NCBI GenBank assembly: GCA_037444575.1
Contig: JBBIME010000014.1
Coordinates: forward strand, 1 to 64,000
Reading direction: 5' to 3'
Length of the DNA stretch: 64,000 bases
Origin: Bacteriovorax sp037444575
GTDB lineage: Bacteria; Bdellovibrionota; Bacteriovoracia; Bacteriovoracales; Bacteriovoracaceae
Part shown: piece by piece, positions 9,417 through 18,981 of the stretch
Layout of the letters: every line of letters begins with the position of its first letter
Position numbering within the stretch: the first letter of the stretch is position 1
The notes under the pieces: model-generated
What the model was told of the DNA's origin: nothing
The model's input: the letters and a program-made list of their open reading frames with translations, nothing else
The model's database searches: none
Made by a program: the position numbers and the translations under genes

Positions 9417-10300
9417 TTTTTGATATTATTCTTCTTACATTATCGACGACTGTTTGGGGATTTGGTTTTGTCGCTGCCAGATGGACATTTACATCTTTTG
9501 ACCCTGTATGGTCGACAGCTTTAAGATTTTCAATTGCGGGAGGTTTGAGTCTTCCATTTCTTATTTATAAAAAATCTTTTTGGCGCAAAGGACAGGTTTT
9601 AGCAAAAGCTGCGATAAGCTCGGTATTTCTTTTTGGCACACTCTTTTTTCAAACCCTGGGATTAAATATCACAACTGTCGCTAAAAGTGGCTTCATTACC
9701 ACTTTATACGCGCTTTTTATTCCTTTGCTCTTAATGGTATTCACCGGGAAAAATTACCGTGGTACTTTTTGGGGATTCGTTCTCATGGCACTAGTGGGAA
9801 TGGGGCTTATGTGCAATCTTGAAATTAAAGATTTAAACGTAGGTGATCTCTTGACTCTCTTATGCGCAATCTGTGGAGCTCTTCACATTATTTATGTTGG
9901 AAAGGTCGCTGCCGGAGTGGAGCCTGTTGAATTTAATTTCCTTCAGAACTTTTTTGTTTCAATCTTTGCTATTTGTGTGGCGGTTATTTTCAAAGGTCCT
10001 GTAAATCTCTCACCATTAAAAGATATTCACTCTGAAGCACTCCATGGGCTACTGTTTTTAGGAATAGTTTCAAGTATGATTTCTTTTACGATTCAGGTAA
10101 TCGCACAGAAGAAAATTCCTGCTCACATTGCAGGACTGATATTTTTAATGGAGTCGCCATTTGCGGCCATCTTTGGTTATTTAGTTTTTGGAGAGTCATT
10201 AACTCTGATGAATATCTTTGGTGCGCTATTGATTATGCTTTCGGTTATTCTGGTGCCAGTTTTCGGAAGAGAAGTGACTACTTCAAAAAAATTGAAGTAG
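9413..10300 (+). CDS. EamA/DMT-family transporter
   Basis: A 295-residue, highly hydrophobic protein with about ten membrane helices in two repeated halves, as in the drug/metabolite transporter (EamA) family. First-half features include STTVWGFGFVAARW and the conserved Gly/Pro helix breaks; the second half has FLMESPFAAIFGYLVFGE, a typical EamA motif. The substrate cannot be read from sequence; relatives export amino acids or small metabolites. Starts in the last codons of hemF and ends within a long inverted repeat. Confidence 0.88.
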   Translation: MIFDIILLTLSTTVWGFGFVAARWTFTSFDPVWSTALRFSIAGGLSLPFLIYKKSFWRKGQVLAKAAISSVFLFGTLFFQTLGLNITTVAKSGFITTLYALFIPLLLMVFTGKNYRGTFWGFVLMALVGMGLMCNLEIKDLNVGDLLTLLCAICGALHIIYVGKVAAGVEPVEFNFLQNFFVSIFAICVAVIFKGPVNLSPLKDIHSEALHGLLFLGIVSSMISFTIQVIAQKKIPAHIAGLIFLMESPFAAIFGYLVFGESLTLMNIFGALLIMLSVILVPVFGREVTTSKKLK

Positions 10301-10304
10301 TCAC
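10274..10304. terminator. Perfect hairpin overlapping the EamA stop codon, possible terminator
   Basis: A 13-base inverted repeat, GTGACTACTTCAA / TTGAAGTAGTCAC, with a 5-base A-rich loop spans the stop codon and lies between convergent genes. There is no long T-run on either side, so this may be a weak terminator or an mRNA 3'-end stabiliser. Confidence 0.5.
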
Positions 10305-10314
10305 AAAAGTATTA

Positions 10315-10953
10315 CTAGTTAAATTTTTTGTAAACGTTCATCATCTTAGCTTTAGTTGTTCCAGTAAGATTAATCATAAGAAGGATACCAGCGTTTTCTC
10401 CTTTATCATCATTTCCGATAAGAGAAATTGTACCAACTGCTTTTTGATTCATATAGTATCTGAAGCTTGCGATAGCTCCATCAACTCCAACTGATGCTGG
10501 AACGAAGATACCAAATACACTTTTTCCAAGATAGAAAGACATGTTATGGAATTTTTCAATTGAGAAAGCAACAGCTGGAAGAGCTCCAGTCGCTACCCCT
10601 GGAAGGTTTCTTCCACCTGGAAGTTTTTGTGGATCAAGCTTGTCTAGGTTTCCATCAACGATATCTTTTAATGAAATAGAGATGCTCATTAAAGTTCCAT
10701 TTGATTGTAGATCTGGAGAAACTTCAATGAATGAGTATTTATATTTTGGGATATTGTAACGAAGTCCTCCGTCCATTTGAACGTTATCAAAGACCATTGC
10801 AATTTGTAGGTTGTCTTGTAAAAGAGAAACGTTTGGACCTTTAACTCCAGGAATTTGAATGTTCGAAGTAGAGTTGTTTCCACACGAAGTAGCAAATCCC
10901 ATAGTGAAAAGGACAAGTGAAGTTACTAAATAAGTTTTCCATTTTTTCAACAT
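10315..10953 (-). CDS. Putative lipoprotein of unknown function
   Basis: N-terminal signal with a basic start and hydrophobic core, then FATSC with the lipidation Cys at about residue 24, followed by GNNSTS. This is a likely lipoprotein, with the residues after Cys suggesting the outer membrane. The remaining 190 residues contain amphipathic strand-like segments (LQIAMVFDNVQMDGGLRYN, SISLKDIVDGNLDKL, VAFSIEKFHNMSFYLGK) and no recognised domain. Ribosome site AGGAG sits about eight bases before the ATG. It follows a 169-base intergenic region and appears to be a single-gene unit. Confidence 0.6.
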   Translation of the reverse strand: MLKKWKTYLVTSLVLFTMGFATSCGNNSTSNIQIPGVKGPNVSLLQDNLQIAMVFDNVQMDGGLRYNIPKYKYSFIEVSPDLQSNGTLMSISISLKDIVDGNLDKLDPQKLPGGRNLPGVATGALPAVAFSIEKFHNMSFYLGKSVFGIFVPASVGVDGAIASFRYYMNQKAVGTISLIGNDDKGENAGILLMINLTGTTKAKMMNVYKKFN

Positions 10954-11122
10954 AAAAATATCTCCTGTTAATGGATTGATAAAAATACTTTTTTATGTTG
11001 ATTAATTCGGACTTCGATAAAAAAATCTTAGAGCAATATCTTCTTTCTCAACTTAATTTTGTGCCAATCGTTGCTATCTTAAACGCTTAGCTATTAATCT
11101 TGAGCATTTTTGTAAGTTATGG

Positions 11123-11704
11123 TTAAAATTCTGGAGCGATATAAACTTCAATCTCAGGATTTAATTCATCTCTCAAAATTGCTTTAATTGCTTCGAGAGT
11201 ACCAGTTGTCGAGCTTGGACATGTTCCGCACGCACCTTGATATTTAACCATTAAAATATTGTCTTGATAGGAGAGAGCTTGAATATCTCCACCATCACCC
11301 TGAAGACCTGGACGTATCGTTTTGTCAAGAATGGCCTCGATCCTTTGAAGATCAGGAGATAGATTTTTTCTTCGATCTTCTTCTGGATTTGGATCATTGT
11401 AATCAGGATTATGCTTTGGCATTTCAGCATTTAAAATTTTGATAATATTTTTTTCTACAGAATCCCAATCTTCATAAGAAAATTTTGTAACAGCGATAAC
11501 ATTTTCAAAAAAGTGAAGCTGATCTACTCCTCGCACTTTAAAAAGCTCAAGTGCTAAGTGATTTTCTCCACACTCACTTGGAGACTTATAAGTAGAATTG
11601 CCAATGTTTTTTACAGGCTTATTTAAAATAAACTTAAGTGCATTTGGATTCGGTGTTGGTTGAATATCTATATCGAGTAAAAAATCTGTATTATTTGTTT
11701 CCAT
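11123..11704 (-). CDS. Nfu-type iron-sulfur cluster carrier
   Basis: Delivers assembled Fe-S clusters to apoproteins. An N-terminal Nfu_N domain (IQPTPNPNALKFILNKPV, residues 12-29) is joined to a C-terminal NifU-like domain whose cluster-binding motif is ACGTCPSS (CxxC, about residues 159-162) preceded by GGDIQAL. This is the same layout as mitochondrial and alphaproteobacterial Nfu, not E. coli NfuA, which has an A-type N-terminal domain. Ribosome site AGAGGAAA precedes the ATG. Last gene of the suf operon, 14 bases after sufS. Confidence 0.93.
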   Translation of the reverse strand: METNNTDFLLDIDIQPTPNPNALKFILNKPVKNIGNSTYKSPSECGENHLALELFKVRGVDQLHFFENVIAVTKFSYEDWDSVEKNIIKILNAEMPKHNPDYNDPNPEEDRRKNLSPDLQRIEAILDKTIRPGLQGDGGDIQALSYQDNILMVKYQGACGTCPSSTTGTLEAIKAILRDELNPEIEVYIAPEF

Positions 11705-11718
11705 AATTTCCTCTAAAA

Positions 11719-12933
11719 TTAGATTAGAAAATCGCGTGCCTTTTTAAGTGCACTTATAAAAATATCGATCTCTTCTTTAGTGTTATAAAAAGCTAGTGAC
11801 ATACGAGCTGCAGCGGAGCACTGATAATGCTTTAAGAGAGGCTGAGTGCAGTGATGTCCTGTTCTAATGGCCACGCCTTGTTTATCTAGTAGCGTGCCTA
11901 AATCATGAGGGTGGGCCCCATCTAAAACAAATGATAGGACACTTGCTTTGTTAGAAGCAGTTCCAATTATTCGAATGCCATCTATTTTTTTTATTTCATT
12001 TGTAGCGTATTCCAAAAGTTCATGTTCGCGTTTGGCAATTTCTAGAAGTCCAATTGATTCCACATACTCTAGAGCTTTTTTAAAAACGATAACTTCAGCA
12101 ATTGCTGGAGTTCCTGCTTCAAATTTAGTTGGAAGAACATTGTAAGTTGTTTTTTCAAACGTCACCTGAGAAATCATGGCCCCTCCACCTTGATAAGGAG
12201 GCATCATCTCTAGAAGTTCTTCTTTTCCATAAAGAAAACCGACAGCGTTTGGGCCATACATTTTATGAGCAGAAAATACTAAGAAATCACAATCTAAATC
12301 TTGAACATCAACTTTCATATGGGCGATAGATTGAGCAGCATCGACACAAAATTTTGCGCCAACAGCGTGGGCCATCACAACCATCTCTTTAATCGGATTA
12401 ACAGTTCCAAGTGTGTTTGAAACTTGCGTGATTGAAACAATTTTAGTTTTTGAATTTAAAAGTTTTTTATACTCAGCAAGCTCGATTTCGCCCTTGTCAT
12501 TAATTGGAACTACAACAACTTTAGCTCCAGTAACAGCAGCAATCATTTGCCAAGGAACTATATTTGAATGATGTTCCATTAGAGAAAGAAGAATTTCGTC
12601 TCCTGGTTTTAAAAATTTGATACCAAAGCTATGGGCCAGAAGGTTTAGGGAATCAGTTGTACCTTTGGAGATGATTATTTCATGCGATTCTTTAGCATTA
12701 AGGAGTTTTTGAACAGCAATTCTTGTTTCTTCAAAACGGCGCGTGCCAGATTCTGAGAGCGTATGAACTCCGCGATGAACATTGGCCACTTCGTGCGCGT
12801 AGTACTCGGCAATTGCATCAACAACAACTTTAGGTTTTAATGTTGTGGCAGCATTGTCAAAGTAAACGAGAGGCTGATTATTCACCAACACCTTCAGTTG
12901 TGGAAAATCTTTTCTAATATTCTCTATATTCAT
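11719..12933 (-). CDS. sufS: Cysteine desulfurase SufS
   Basis: PLP enzyme that takes sulfur from L-cysteine for Fe-S cluster assembly. Landmarks: YFDNAATTLKP at the start, MEHHSNIVPW near residue 128, the PLP lysine Lys224 in SAHKMYGPN, and the persulfide-forming Cys362 in RTGHHCTQPL. These make it a group II desulfurase. Length of 404 is normal. It overlaps sufD by four bases. No sufE or sufU lies in this operon, so the sulfur acceptor must be encoded elsewhere or bypassed. Confidence 0.95.
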   Translation of the reverse strand: MNIENIRKDFPQLKVLVNNQPLVYFDNAATTLKPKVVVDAIAEYYAHEVANVHRGVHTLSESGTRRFEETRIAVQKLLNAKESHEIIISKGTTDSLNLLAHSFGIKFLKPGDEILLSLMEHHSNIVPWQMIAAVTGAKVVVVPINDKGEIELAEYKKLLNSKTKIVSITQVSNTLGTVNPIKEMVVMAHAVGAKFCVDAAQSIAHMKVDVQDLDCDFLVFSAHKMYGPNAVGFLYGKEELLEMMPPYQGGGAMISQVTFEKTTYNVLPTKFEAGTPAIAEVIVFKKALEYVESIGLLEIAKREHELLEYATNEIKKIDGIRIIGTASNKASVLSFVLDGAHPHDLGTLLDKQGVAIRTGHHCTQPLLKHYQCSAAARMSLAFYNTKEEIDIFISALKKARDFLI

Positions 12934-14195
12934 ACATCTATTTCACTAAAGGCAGTTGAGTCAAAACTTTGATTAAGTAATCTCAATGCCGTATTTTTTA
13001 CAAGTTCATTTTCAATTTTATAAATAGCATCTGTTGCAAAACCTAAGGCAAGCATTCGTTTCGCGCGCTCTTTTGATATCCCTCTTGATTCAAGATAGAA
13101 TTCTTCGTCTTTTGAAAGTTGTCCAACAGTTGCTCCGTGAGAACATTTTACATCATCAGCGTGAACAAGAAGTTGAGGGCGAGTATCAACATGAGCTTTT
13201 TTAGACAGCAACAAGTTCTTATTAAGCTGAGAAGAAGTACTTTGTTGAGCCTCTTGTTTTATAATTATCTTTCCTGTGAAAATTCCATGGGCCTCTCCTG
13301 CGACAAGACCTTTGAAAAGTTGTTCTGAAGTTGTGTGTGGAGCATGGTGGGTAATGTTTGAAAAAACATCAGTGTGATCTTTGCTTTTTAAGGCAAAGAG
13401 TCCATGTACATTTGTCTCAGAACCAGATTCATTTAAAGCGACGTTGATATTATGACGAGCTGTCAGAAGACCCAGATCGACTGTAATCGAATTAAACTTA
13501 GCACAAGCAGCAAGTTCAGCATTCACTAATCCGATGTGAACTGCATTCTTAGCTTCCGTTTGAATCTTTACGTGCTCAATTTGGGCATTACCTTTAAGGA
13601 TAAATTTAGTAACGGCGTTGGTTGTGTATTGAAACAATTCATTGTTTTTTGATTCAAAAATTTCAGCAAAACTTGCTTTTGTATTTTCTTCTGCCGTTAT
13701 CGTTAAACGAGGAGAGATAACTTTATTGACTCCAACGTCATCCACTAAATGAACGATAGAAATCGGAAAATGAATTGTCGTATTTTTCTTAATTTTTAAT
13801 GCCAAAGGAGTTAGAGACACTCCAAAATTCAACGAATCAAATGTGTCGAAAAAATTCTCTTCAATTTTTAAAGAATCAAGTTCAATACCTTCTGGAAGAA
13901 CAGATAAAAATTTATTGAAGATCCCATTGTTAAAAATAATCATCCCGCGTTTATCTAAAACTGATTTAGGAACGTCGTGGACGATGCTTTCTTTTAATTC
14001 ATAAAAACGCGCTGACAAGTGTGGCGTGATGTTTGTGTATTTCCAGTCATCACTTTTTTTGGAAGGAATTCCTTTTTCTTTGAAGACTTCCAGCGCATTA
14101 ATCATGGCGCTTTGGTAGCTTGGACTTAAGTCCACTGCTTTTTTCTGAGTAGCAGCTGAATTTTTCACAAGCTCTGTTAGTATTATCTTTTCCAT
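12930..14195 (-). CDS. sufD: Fe-S scaffold subunit SufD
   Basis: Partner of SufB in the SufBC2D scaffold. The C-terminal half is diagnostic: FTGKIIIKQEAQQSTSSQLN, VHADDVKCSHGATVGQL and EFYLESRGISKERAKRML, the shared SufB/SufD core. The conserved Cys and His of DVKCSHGATVG lie at the SufB interface. The N-terminal third is helical and poorly conserved, as usual. The start at 14195 lies nine bases after the sufC stop. Confidence 0.94.
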   Translation of the reverse strand: MEKIILTELVKNSAATQKKAVDLSPSYQSAMINALEVFKEKGIPSKKSDDWKYTNITPHLSARFYELKESIVHDVPKSVLDKRGMIIFNNGIFNKFLSVLPEGIELDSLKIEENFFDTFDSLNFGVSLTPLALKIKKNTTIHFPISIVHLVDDVGVNKVISPRLTITAEENTKASFAEIFESKNNELFQYTTNAVTKFILKGNAQIEHVKIQTEAKNAVHIGLVNAELAACAKFNSITVDLGLLTARHNINVALNESGSETNVHGLFALKSKDHTDVFSNITHHAPHTTSEQLFKGLVAGEAHGIFTGKIIIKQEAQQSTSSQLNKNLLLSKKAHVDTRPQLLVHADDVKCSHGATVGQLSKDEEFYLESRGISKERAKRMLALGFATDAIYKIENELVKNTALRLLNQSFDSTAFSEIDV

Positions 14196-14204
14196 TTTTG
14201 TCTC

Positions 14205-14990
14205 TTACTTATTATTTTCTTCGAACTCTTTAATAACCCAGTCATATCCTTTTTCTTCAAGAACATGGGCCAATTCTTTTCCACCAGATCTAATAATTTT
14301 TCCTTTGTAGAGAACATGAACATGATCAGGAACGATATAATCCAGAAGTCTTTGATAGTGAGTTACTAATACAGTTGCATTAAAACGACTTTTTAAAGCG
14401 TTTACACCCTTAGCAACAATTTTAAGAGCATCGATATCAAGTCCGGAATCCGTTTCGTCTAATAACGAAAGCCTTGGATTTAATACGGCCATTTGAAGAA
14501 TTTCATTCTTCTTTTTTTCACCACCAGAAAATCCTGTGTTTACTGCTCGATCCAAAAAGGCTTCGTTCATTTCAAGAAGTTCTAGTTTTGGTTGTAAAAA
14601 TTTTCTAAATTCTTCTGCTTCCATTTCAGGAGCGCCATTGTATTTACAAGTTTCATTGAAAGCTTCATGCAAAAATGTAAAGTTTGATACACCTGGAACT
14701 TCTACCGGGTATTGGAATCCTAAAAAGATTCCACTTTTTGCTCGATCGGAAGCTTCTAGCTCAAGAAGATTTCTGTCTTTTGCATTAATTTTAAAAGTGA
14801 TAGATCCTTCAGTGACATGAAAAGAAGGGTGGCCTGCGATGACTTTTGATAAAGTACTTTTTCCTGAACCATTAGGCCCCATTATTGCGTGAATTTCACC
14901 TGCTTTAACAGTGAGGTTAATTCCTTTTAAAATTTCTTTTGTTTCTCCATTTGTTTCGATTTGAGCGTGGAGATTTTTAATTTCAATCAT
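14205..14990 (-). CDS. sufC: Fe-S assembly ATPase SufC
   Basis: ABC-type ATPase that drives conformational change of the SufBC2D scaffold. Walker A GPNGSGKST (Lys44), ABC signature FSGGEKKKNEILQ, Walker B with LSLLDETDSGLDIDALK, and switch His in VTHYQRLL. The KKKNE and DETDSGLD forms are characteristic of SufC and separate it from transporter ATPases. There are no membrane segments. It lies between sufB and sufD with short spacers. Confidence 0.96.
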   Translation of the reverse strand: MIEIKNLHAQIETNGETKEILKGINLTVKAGEIHAIMGPNGSGKSTLSKVIAGHPSFHVTEGSITFKINAKDRNLLELEASDRAKSGIFLGFQYPVEVPGVSNFTFLHEAFNETCKYNGAPEMEAEEFRKFLQPKLELLEMNEAFLDRAVNTGFSGGEKKKNEILQMAVLNPRLSLLDETDSGLDIDALKIVAKGVNALKSRFNATVLVTHYQRLLDYIVPDHVHVLYKGKIIRSGGKELAHVLEEKGYDWVIKEFEENNK

Positions 14991-15011
14991 CTTTCTTATC
15001 CTTTAACTTTC

Positions 15012-16439
15012 TTATCCAATACTATTTTCTAATTTCATTTCAATTAATTTTACGGCCTCAACAGAAAACTCCAGAGGAAGTTGCTTGAAGACGTCTTTAC
15101 AAAAACCATTAACGATCATTGAAATACACTTTTCTTCTGAAATCCCGCGAGATTGCAGATAGAAAAGTTGATCTTCAGATATTTTTGAAGTCGAAGCTTC
15201 ATGCTCAACAACAGCTGTATTATTTTTTACGTCTATATAAGGGAATGTGTTTGCTTGGGCCTTGTCGCCGATTAACATTGAATCACATTGGGAATAATTG
15301 CGGGCACCAGATGCAGAAGGCATGATCTTAACTAGACCTCGGTAATTGTTTTCAGAATTTTCTGCAGAAATCCCTTTTGAGATGATAGTAGACTTTGTGT
15401 TTTTACCAATGTGAACCATTTTGGTTCCAGTATCTGCTTGCATGAAATTATTGGTAAGAGCTACAGAGTAGAAAGCTCCTTCTGAGTTATCACCAATTAA
15501 ATTACACGATGGGTACTTCCAGGTGATAGCTGAACCAGCTTCAACTTGAGTCCAGGAAATTTTTGAATTTATTCCAAGGCAATTTCCTCTTTTGGTTACA
15601 AAATTGTAAATTCCACCGCGTCCTTGTTTGTCACCAGCGTACCAGTTTTGAACGGTTGAATATTTAATTTCTGAATTATCTAGAGCTACTAGTTCAACGA
15701 TTGCAGCGTGAAGTTGATTTTCATCTCTGCTTGGAGCTGTGCATCCTTCAAGGTAATTAACAAAAGAACCTGAATCGGCAACGATGAGCGTTCGCTCAAA
15801 CTGTCCTGTTTCCTTTGCATTGATTCTAAAATAGGTTGAGAGATCAAGTGGGCACTTAACATTTTTTGGAATGTAGACAAATGATCCATCTGAAAAAACA
15901 GCTGCGTTTAAGGCCGCATAGAAATTATCAGAGTAGGCAACGACTGATCCCAAATATTTTTTGACAAGCTCAGGGTGTTCTTTCACTGCTTCTGAAATAG
16001 AGCAAAAAATAACTCCAACTTTTTCAAGTTCTTCTTTGTGAGTGGTTGCTACAGAAACTGAATCAAATACGGCATCTACTGCGACACCACTGATTCTTTT
16101 TTGCTCATTAAGAGGAATCCCAAGCTTTTCAAAAGTAGCAAGTAGTTCTGGATCAATTTCATCGAGACTACTAGCAGCTTCTTTTTTCTTAGGAGCTGAA
16201 TAATAGTACAGATCTTGAAAATCAATTTCTGGAATACTTAATTTGGCCCACTGAGGATGTGGCAATTTTTCCCAGTGGCGGAATGCTTTTAAGCGGTAAT
16301 CAAGTAACCATTCTGGTTCTTGTTTTTTCGCTGAAATCATACGAACGATATTTTCATTGAGACCTTTTGGAAACTCTTCTGTTTCAATCTCTGTGACAAA
16401 TCCGTATTTGTAATCGTTGTTTAAAATATCTGTACTCAT
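15012..16439 (-). CDS. sufB: Fe-S scaffold subunit SufB
   Basis: Main scaffold subunit on which clusters are built. Conserved stretches in order: KYGFVTEIETEEFPKGLNE at the N-terminus, VAYSDNFYAALNAAVFSDG, YIPKNVKCPLDLSTYFRIN, FERTLIVADSGSFVNYLEG, and a C-terminal core with TVQNWYAGDKQGRGG, DTGTKMVHIGK and EHEASTSKISEDQLFYL. Length 475 fits the family. Its start overlaps the rrf2 stop by four bases, so regulator and scaffold are translated together. Confidence 0.96.
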   Translation of the reverse strand: MSTDILNNDYKYGFVTEIETEEFPKGLNENIVRMISAKKQEPEWLLDYRLKAFRHWEKLPHPQWAKLSIPEIDFQDLYYYSAPKKKEAASSLDEIDPELLATFEKLGIPLNEQKRISGVAVDAVFDSVSVATTHKEELEKVGVIFCSISEAVKEHPELVKKYLGSVVAYSDNFYAALNAAVFSDGSFVYIPKNVKCPLDLSTYFRINAKETGQFERTLIVADSGSFVNYLEGCTAPSRDENQLHAAIVELVALDNSEIKYSTVQNWYAGDKQGRGGIYNFVTKRGNCLGINSKISWTQVEAGSAITWKYPSCNLIGDNSEGAFYSVALTNNFMQADTGTKMVHIGKNTKSTIISKGISAENSENNYRGLVKIMPSASGARNYSQCDSMLIGDKAQANTFPYIDVKNNTAVVEHEASTSKISEDQLFYLQSRGISEEKCISMIVNGFCKDVFKQLPLEFSVEAVKLIEMKLENSIG

Positions 16440-16900
16440 AGTGACTTCTCTTGTGAATGATTATGAGTGTGAGTAGAGCGAGGATTAAAATCTGCTCCTA
16501 ATAGTAGATCTGCAAGAGTCATTTTTTCTAATACCGAATTTAGTTTTAAATTGAGGCGCTCAACGGGAGTTGAGATATTGCACTTGTTGATTAATTCACA
16601 TGTACCTTTACTACTTATACAAGCACGGCCAATTTTTGGTCTGCCTTCAATAAGCCGAACAAGTTCCATGTAAGTAATTTCAGAAAGTGGCTTATTGAGG
16701 GAATAGCCGCCTTTGATTCCTTTGACTGATTTTAAAATATCCTGGTTGTTCATCAACTGCATAACCTTTGCAGTTGTATCAAATGGAGTGCCCATGACAT
16801 CGCAAATCTCGCGCGCAGATGTCAGAGTTGTCTCCTGTTTATCGGCCATGAATTTTAAGGCCATCAGAGCGTATTCAACTTTTTTATTAATTTTTAGCAT
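16436..16900 (-). CDS. Rrf2/IscR-family Fe-S sensing repressor
   Basis: A 154-residue winged-helix regulator at the head of the suf operon. The DNA-binding part (about residues 1-75) includes VEYALMALKFMADK and ILKSVKGIKGGYSL. Three cysteines, Cys94, Cys101 and Cys107, have the C-x6-C-x5-C spacing close to that of IscR (C-x5-C-x5-C) and should hold a [2Fe-2S] cluster. Its likely role is to report cluster status and control the suf operon, including itself. A 7-base inverted repeat at 16980-17004 upstream is a candidate operator. Confidence 0.9.
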   Translation of the reverse strand: MLKINKKVEYALMALKFMADKQETTLTSAREICDVMGTPFDTTAKVMQLMNNQDILKSVKGIKGGYSLNKPLSEITYMELVRLIEGRPKIGRACISSKGTCELINKCNISTPVERLNLKLNSVLEKMTLADLLLGADFNPRSTHTHNHSQEKSL

Positions 16901-16979
16901 TGGTTTGCCTGGCCTTTATTGGCGCCTCTAGTTAGTAGTATCAAATCCTTATGTAGGGTTATGGCCTCAAAATAGCTTA

Positions 16980-17004
16980 AAATAGGCTAAAAATAAACCT
17001 ATTT
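16980..17004. promoter_or_regulatory. Inverted repeat upstream of the suf operon, candidate operator
   Basis: Perfect AAATAGG / CCTATTT arms separated by 11 bases, 80 bases upstream of the rrf2 start and about 70 upstream of the divergent protease gene. Arm centres are about 18 bases apart, near two helical turns, compatible with a dimeric regulator. It does not clearly match the E. coli IscR consensus. The assignment to Rrf2 is inferred only from position. Confidence 0.35.
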
Positions 17005-17070
17005 CTTTTCAATAATGCTTAAAAGTTGACCAAAACTCATGGTTTTTGTCAGTTTTCCGATAAGTTATTC

Positions 17071-18981
17071 ATGATTCGGATTCTGTTTACTATTATTTTG
17101 ATCTTTAATTCACTCCAGCTTTTTGCTGAGTCATTGCCTATTATTCAGGTTTCAGGAAGTCCTTTAGAAGATGCAATTCTTGATTATCAGGATTTGCAAA
17201 AAGAAATAGATGCCATTCTTCGCGTGAAAACTCCCGATTGTATGCCTGGAACAGATACTGGGCCTGGTAAAACTTTTTGTTCGCTTAAAGATTATTGTGC
17301 TCGCAATGAGGTTCATACTGATGCTCCTGTTCTTTATCAAAATGAGAAGGGAGAGAAGATTGTAAACGATGAGTATTACCAGATGCGAGAAGATCTAAGA
17401 TCATGCTTTTTGGAAAAATATGCTGAAGACATAAAAGGAAAAAAAGATGAGCTTGCTTCCAAATTAAATGCGACCCATTTAAAACAAATCATCGCTCTAA
17501 ATAAAAAATTAAACCAACTCTCTGATAAGTATAATCAGGCAGGAATTATTCAAAAAATTAGTACAGAAATTCTGAGTATGTCACTGAAGGCAGAAGTTGA
17601 AGGTGATGTTTCTCCTTGGGATTTAGAGCAACCGGGAGAATTTCAACTTGCGAAGGTTATCTCTCTTGCAGAAAAGCATACAAAAATTAAGCTCAATTCA
17701 GAAATAAAGAAGACGCTGGTTGAAATTCAACTTTTAAAGAAAGATCATCGCTATCTAGAGCAGATTGATGCCTTTGAAAAAGTAATAATTCCCGATGCAA
17801 AAAATAAAGATCCATTTTTTGATTGGACACTTTTGACAGATGAAAACGCTGCAGGCGGAAAAAAGGCCTTGGAAGCAAATCGAGCAAGACTGATTAAAAA
17901 AACTCAGGAAGCTTATGGTGTTTTTCAAGAAACACAAAAAGAACTTCTAAGCTATTTAGAGAGTAAAAAAAATGAAAATAATATTGATAAAATTGAGCGC
18001 ATAAAGGAGAGAGTTAAAACCATCCGCTTTCATTCTCCTCGCTTAACCGATACGCTTAAGCAAGAATGTGTATCTCCTAATGCCTATTACTCACCATTAG
18101 ATCATTCATTTACTGTCTGCCCTCAGGTTCTGGATTATCCTAAAATGGCCTTGATGGATGCTATGGCCCATGAAATCTCTCATAGTTTTGATTCATGCAA
18201 TTTTTCGGGAAAGATGTATAAAATTCCTGGCCCAGAGATACTTTCAGAAGAAGCTCCTTTTGAAGTAGACATAAAGATGGATCCGATAGAAGGAAATTAT
18301 ACAAATACTCTCAATGAAGATCCGGAAGATTTGAGTCCTAAAGACAAAATCCAAGACAAGATAAAATATTTTGATCATCCTTTTTCAAAGACACTTAGTT
18401 GTCTTCAAGATCCAAAATCCGTAGGCGCACAGTCCTTAAGGCCTGATGTGATTGCAGCAAAAACGAAAGAGGAGCTTGCTGAACTTACTCGCTTGGGACA
18501 AAACAATCCCAAAAATAAAAAGGCCAGGTATTTAAACTTTTTAAATGATCATCAAAAAGATTATTTTGATTATTTTCAGGGGTGTGATTACAAAGGAGCT
18601 GGCCTGGCAAGAAGTCAGATGCAAGAGGCCTTTGCTGATCATATGGCCTCTGAAATTATGGCGCGAAAACTAAAATCATCTTCAAAAACGGAAGCTGAAA
18701 AATCTATTTTAGAAATCGTTCTGGCCTATGGAAATGTCTGCTCCAATGAAGGAAGAGCTGCAACCAAACTCAGAGCGTTTGCTGTTAATGAAGGATGCCT
18801 TCATTATTTTGAGAATATGAATGAGGAGCAAAAAATAATACAAGGTCTATCTATCGTTGATCCACAGTTTAATCCTCATACTGAGATTGCTGTTGGTATA
18901 GATCGCAATTTACTTGCTCATCCTGTAATCAGAAAAGCTTTAAAATGCTCTGAAGATAAAGGAATTAAATATTGTGAATAA
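17071..18981 (+). CDS. Secreted zinc metalloprotease-like protein (HExxH)
   Basis: Signal peptide MIRILFTIILIFNSLQLFAE, about 300 residues of mostly helical and coiled-coil-prone sequence, then a metalloprotease motif HEISHSFD (His367, Glu368, His371) and a downstream EAFADHMASE in which Glu519 could be the third zinc ligand, as in gluzincins. Several Cys pairs suggest disulfides in the exported form. It recalls neprilysin-like enzymes at the motif but the rest is not recognised. I chose the ATG at 17071 because it begins the signal peptide; the TTG at 17026 is unlikely. Overlaps the next gene by eight bases. Confidence 0.65.
   Translation: MIRILFTIILIFNSLQLFAESLPIIQVSGSPLEDAILDYQDLQKEIDAILRVKTPDCMPGTDTGPGKTFCSLKDYCARNEVHTDAPVLYQNEKGEKIVNDEYYQMREDLRSCFLEKYAEDIKGKKDELASKLNATHLKQIIALNKKLNQLSDKYNQAGIIQKISTEILSMSLKAEVEGDVSPWDLEQPGEFQLAKVISLAEKHTKIKLNSEIKKTLVEIQLLKKDHRYLEQIDAFEKVIIPDAKNKDPFFDWTLLTDENAAGGKKALEANRARLIKKTQEAYGVFQETQKELLSYLESKKNENNIDKIERIKERVKTIRFHSPRLTDTLKQECVSPNAYYSPLDHSFTVCPQVLDYPKMALMDAMAHEISHSFDSCNFSGKMYKIPGPEILSEEAPFEVDIKMDPIEGNYTNTLNEDPEDLSPKDKIQDKIKYFDHPFSKTLSCLQDPKSVGAQSLRPDVIAAKTKEELAELTRLGQNNPKNKKARYLNFLNDHQKDYFDYFQGCDYKGAGLARSQMQEAFADHMASEIMARKLKSSSKTEAEKSILEIVLAYGNVCSNEGRAATKLRAFAVNEGCLHYFENMNEEQKIIQGLSIVDPQFNPHTEIAVGIDRNLLAHPVIRKALKCSEDKGIKYCE

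Noticed and set aside
10954..11122. Possible small RNA or tRNA in the gap before the lipoprotein gene
   Set aside because: No cloverleaf, terminator pair or convincing frame could be found; it is treated as a promoter-containing gap.
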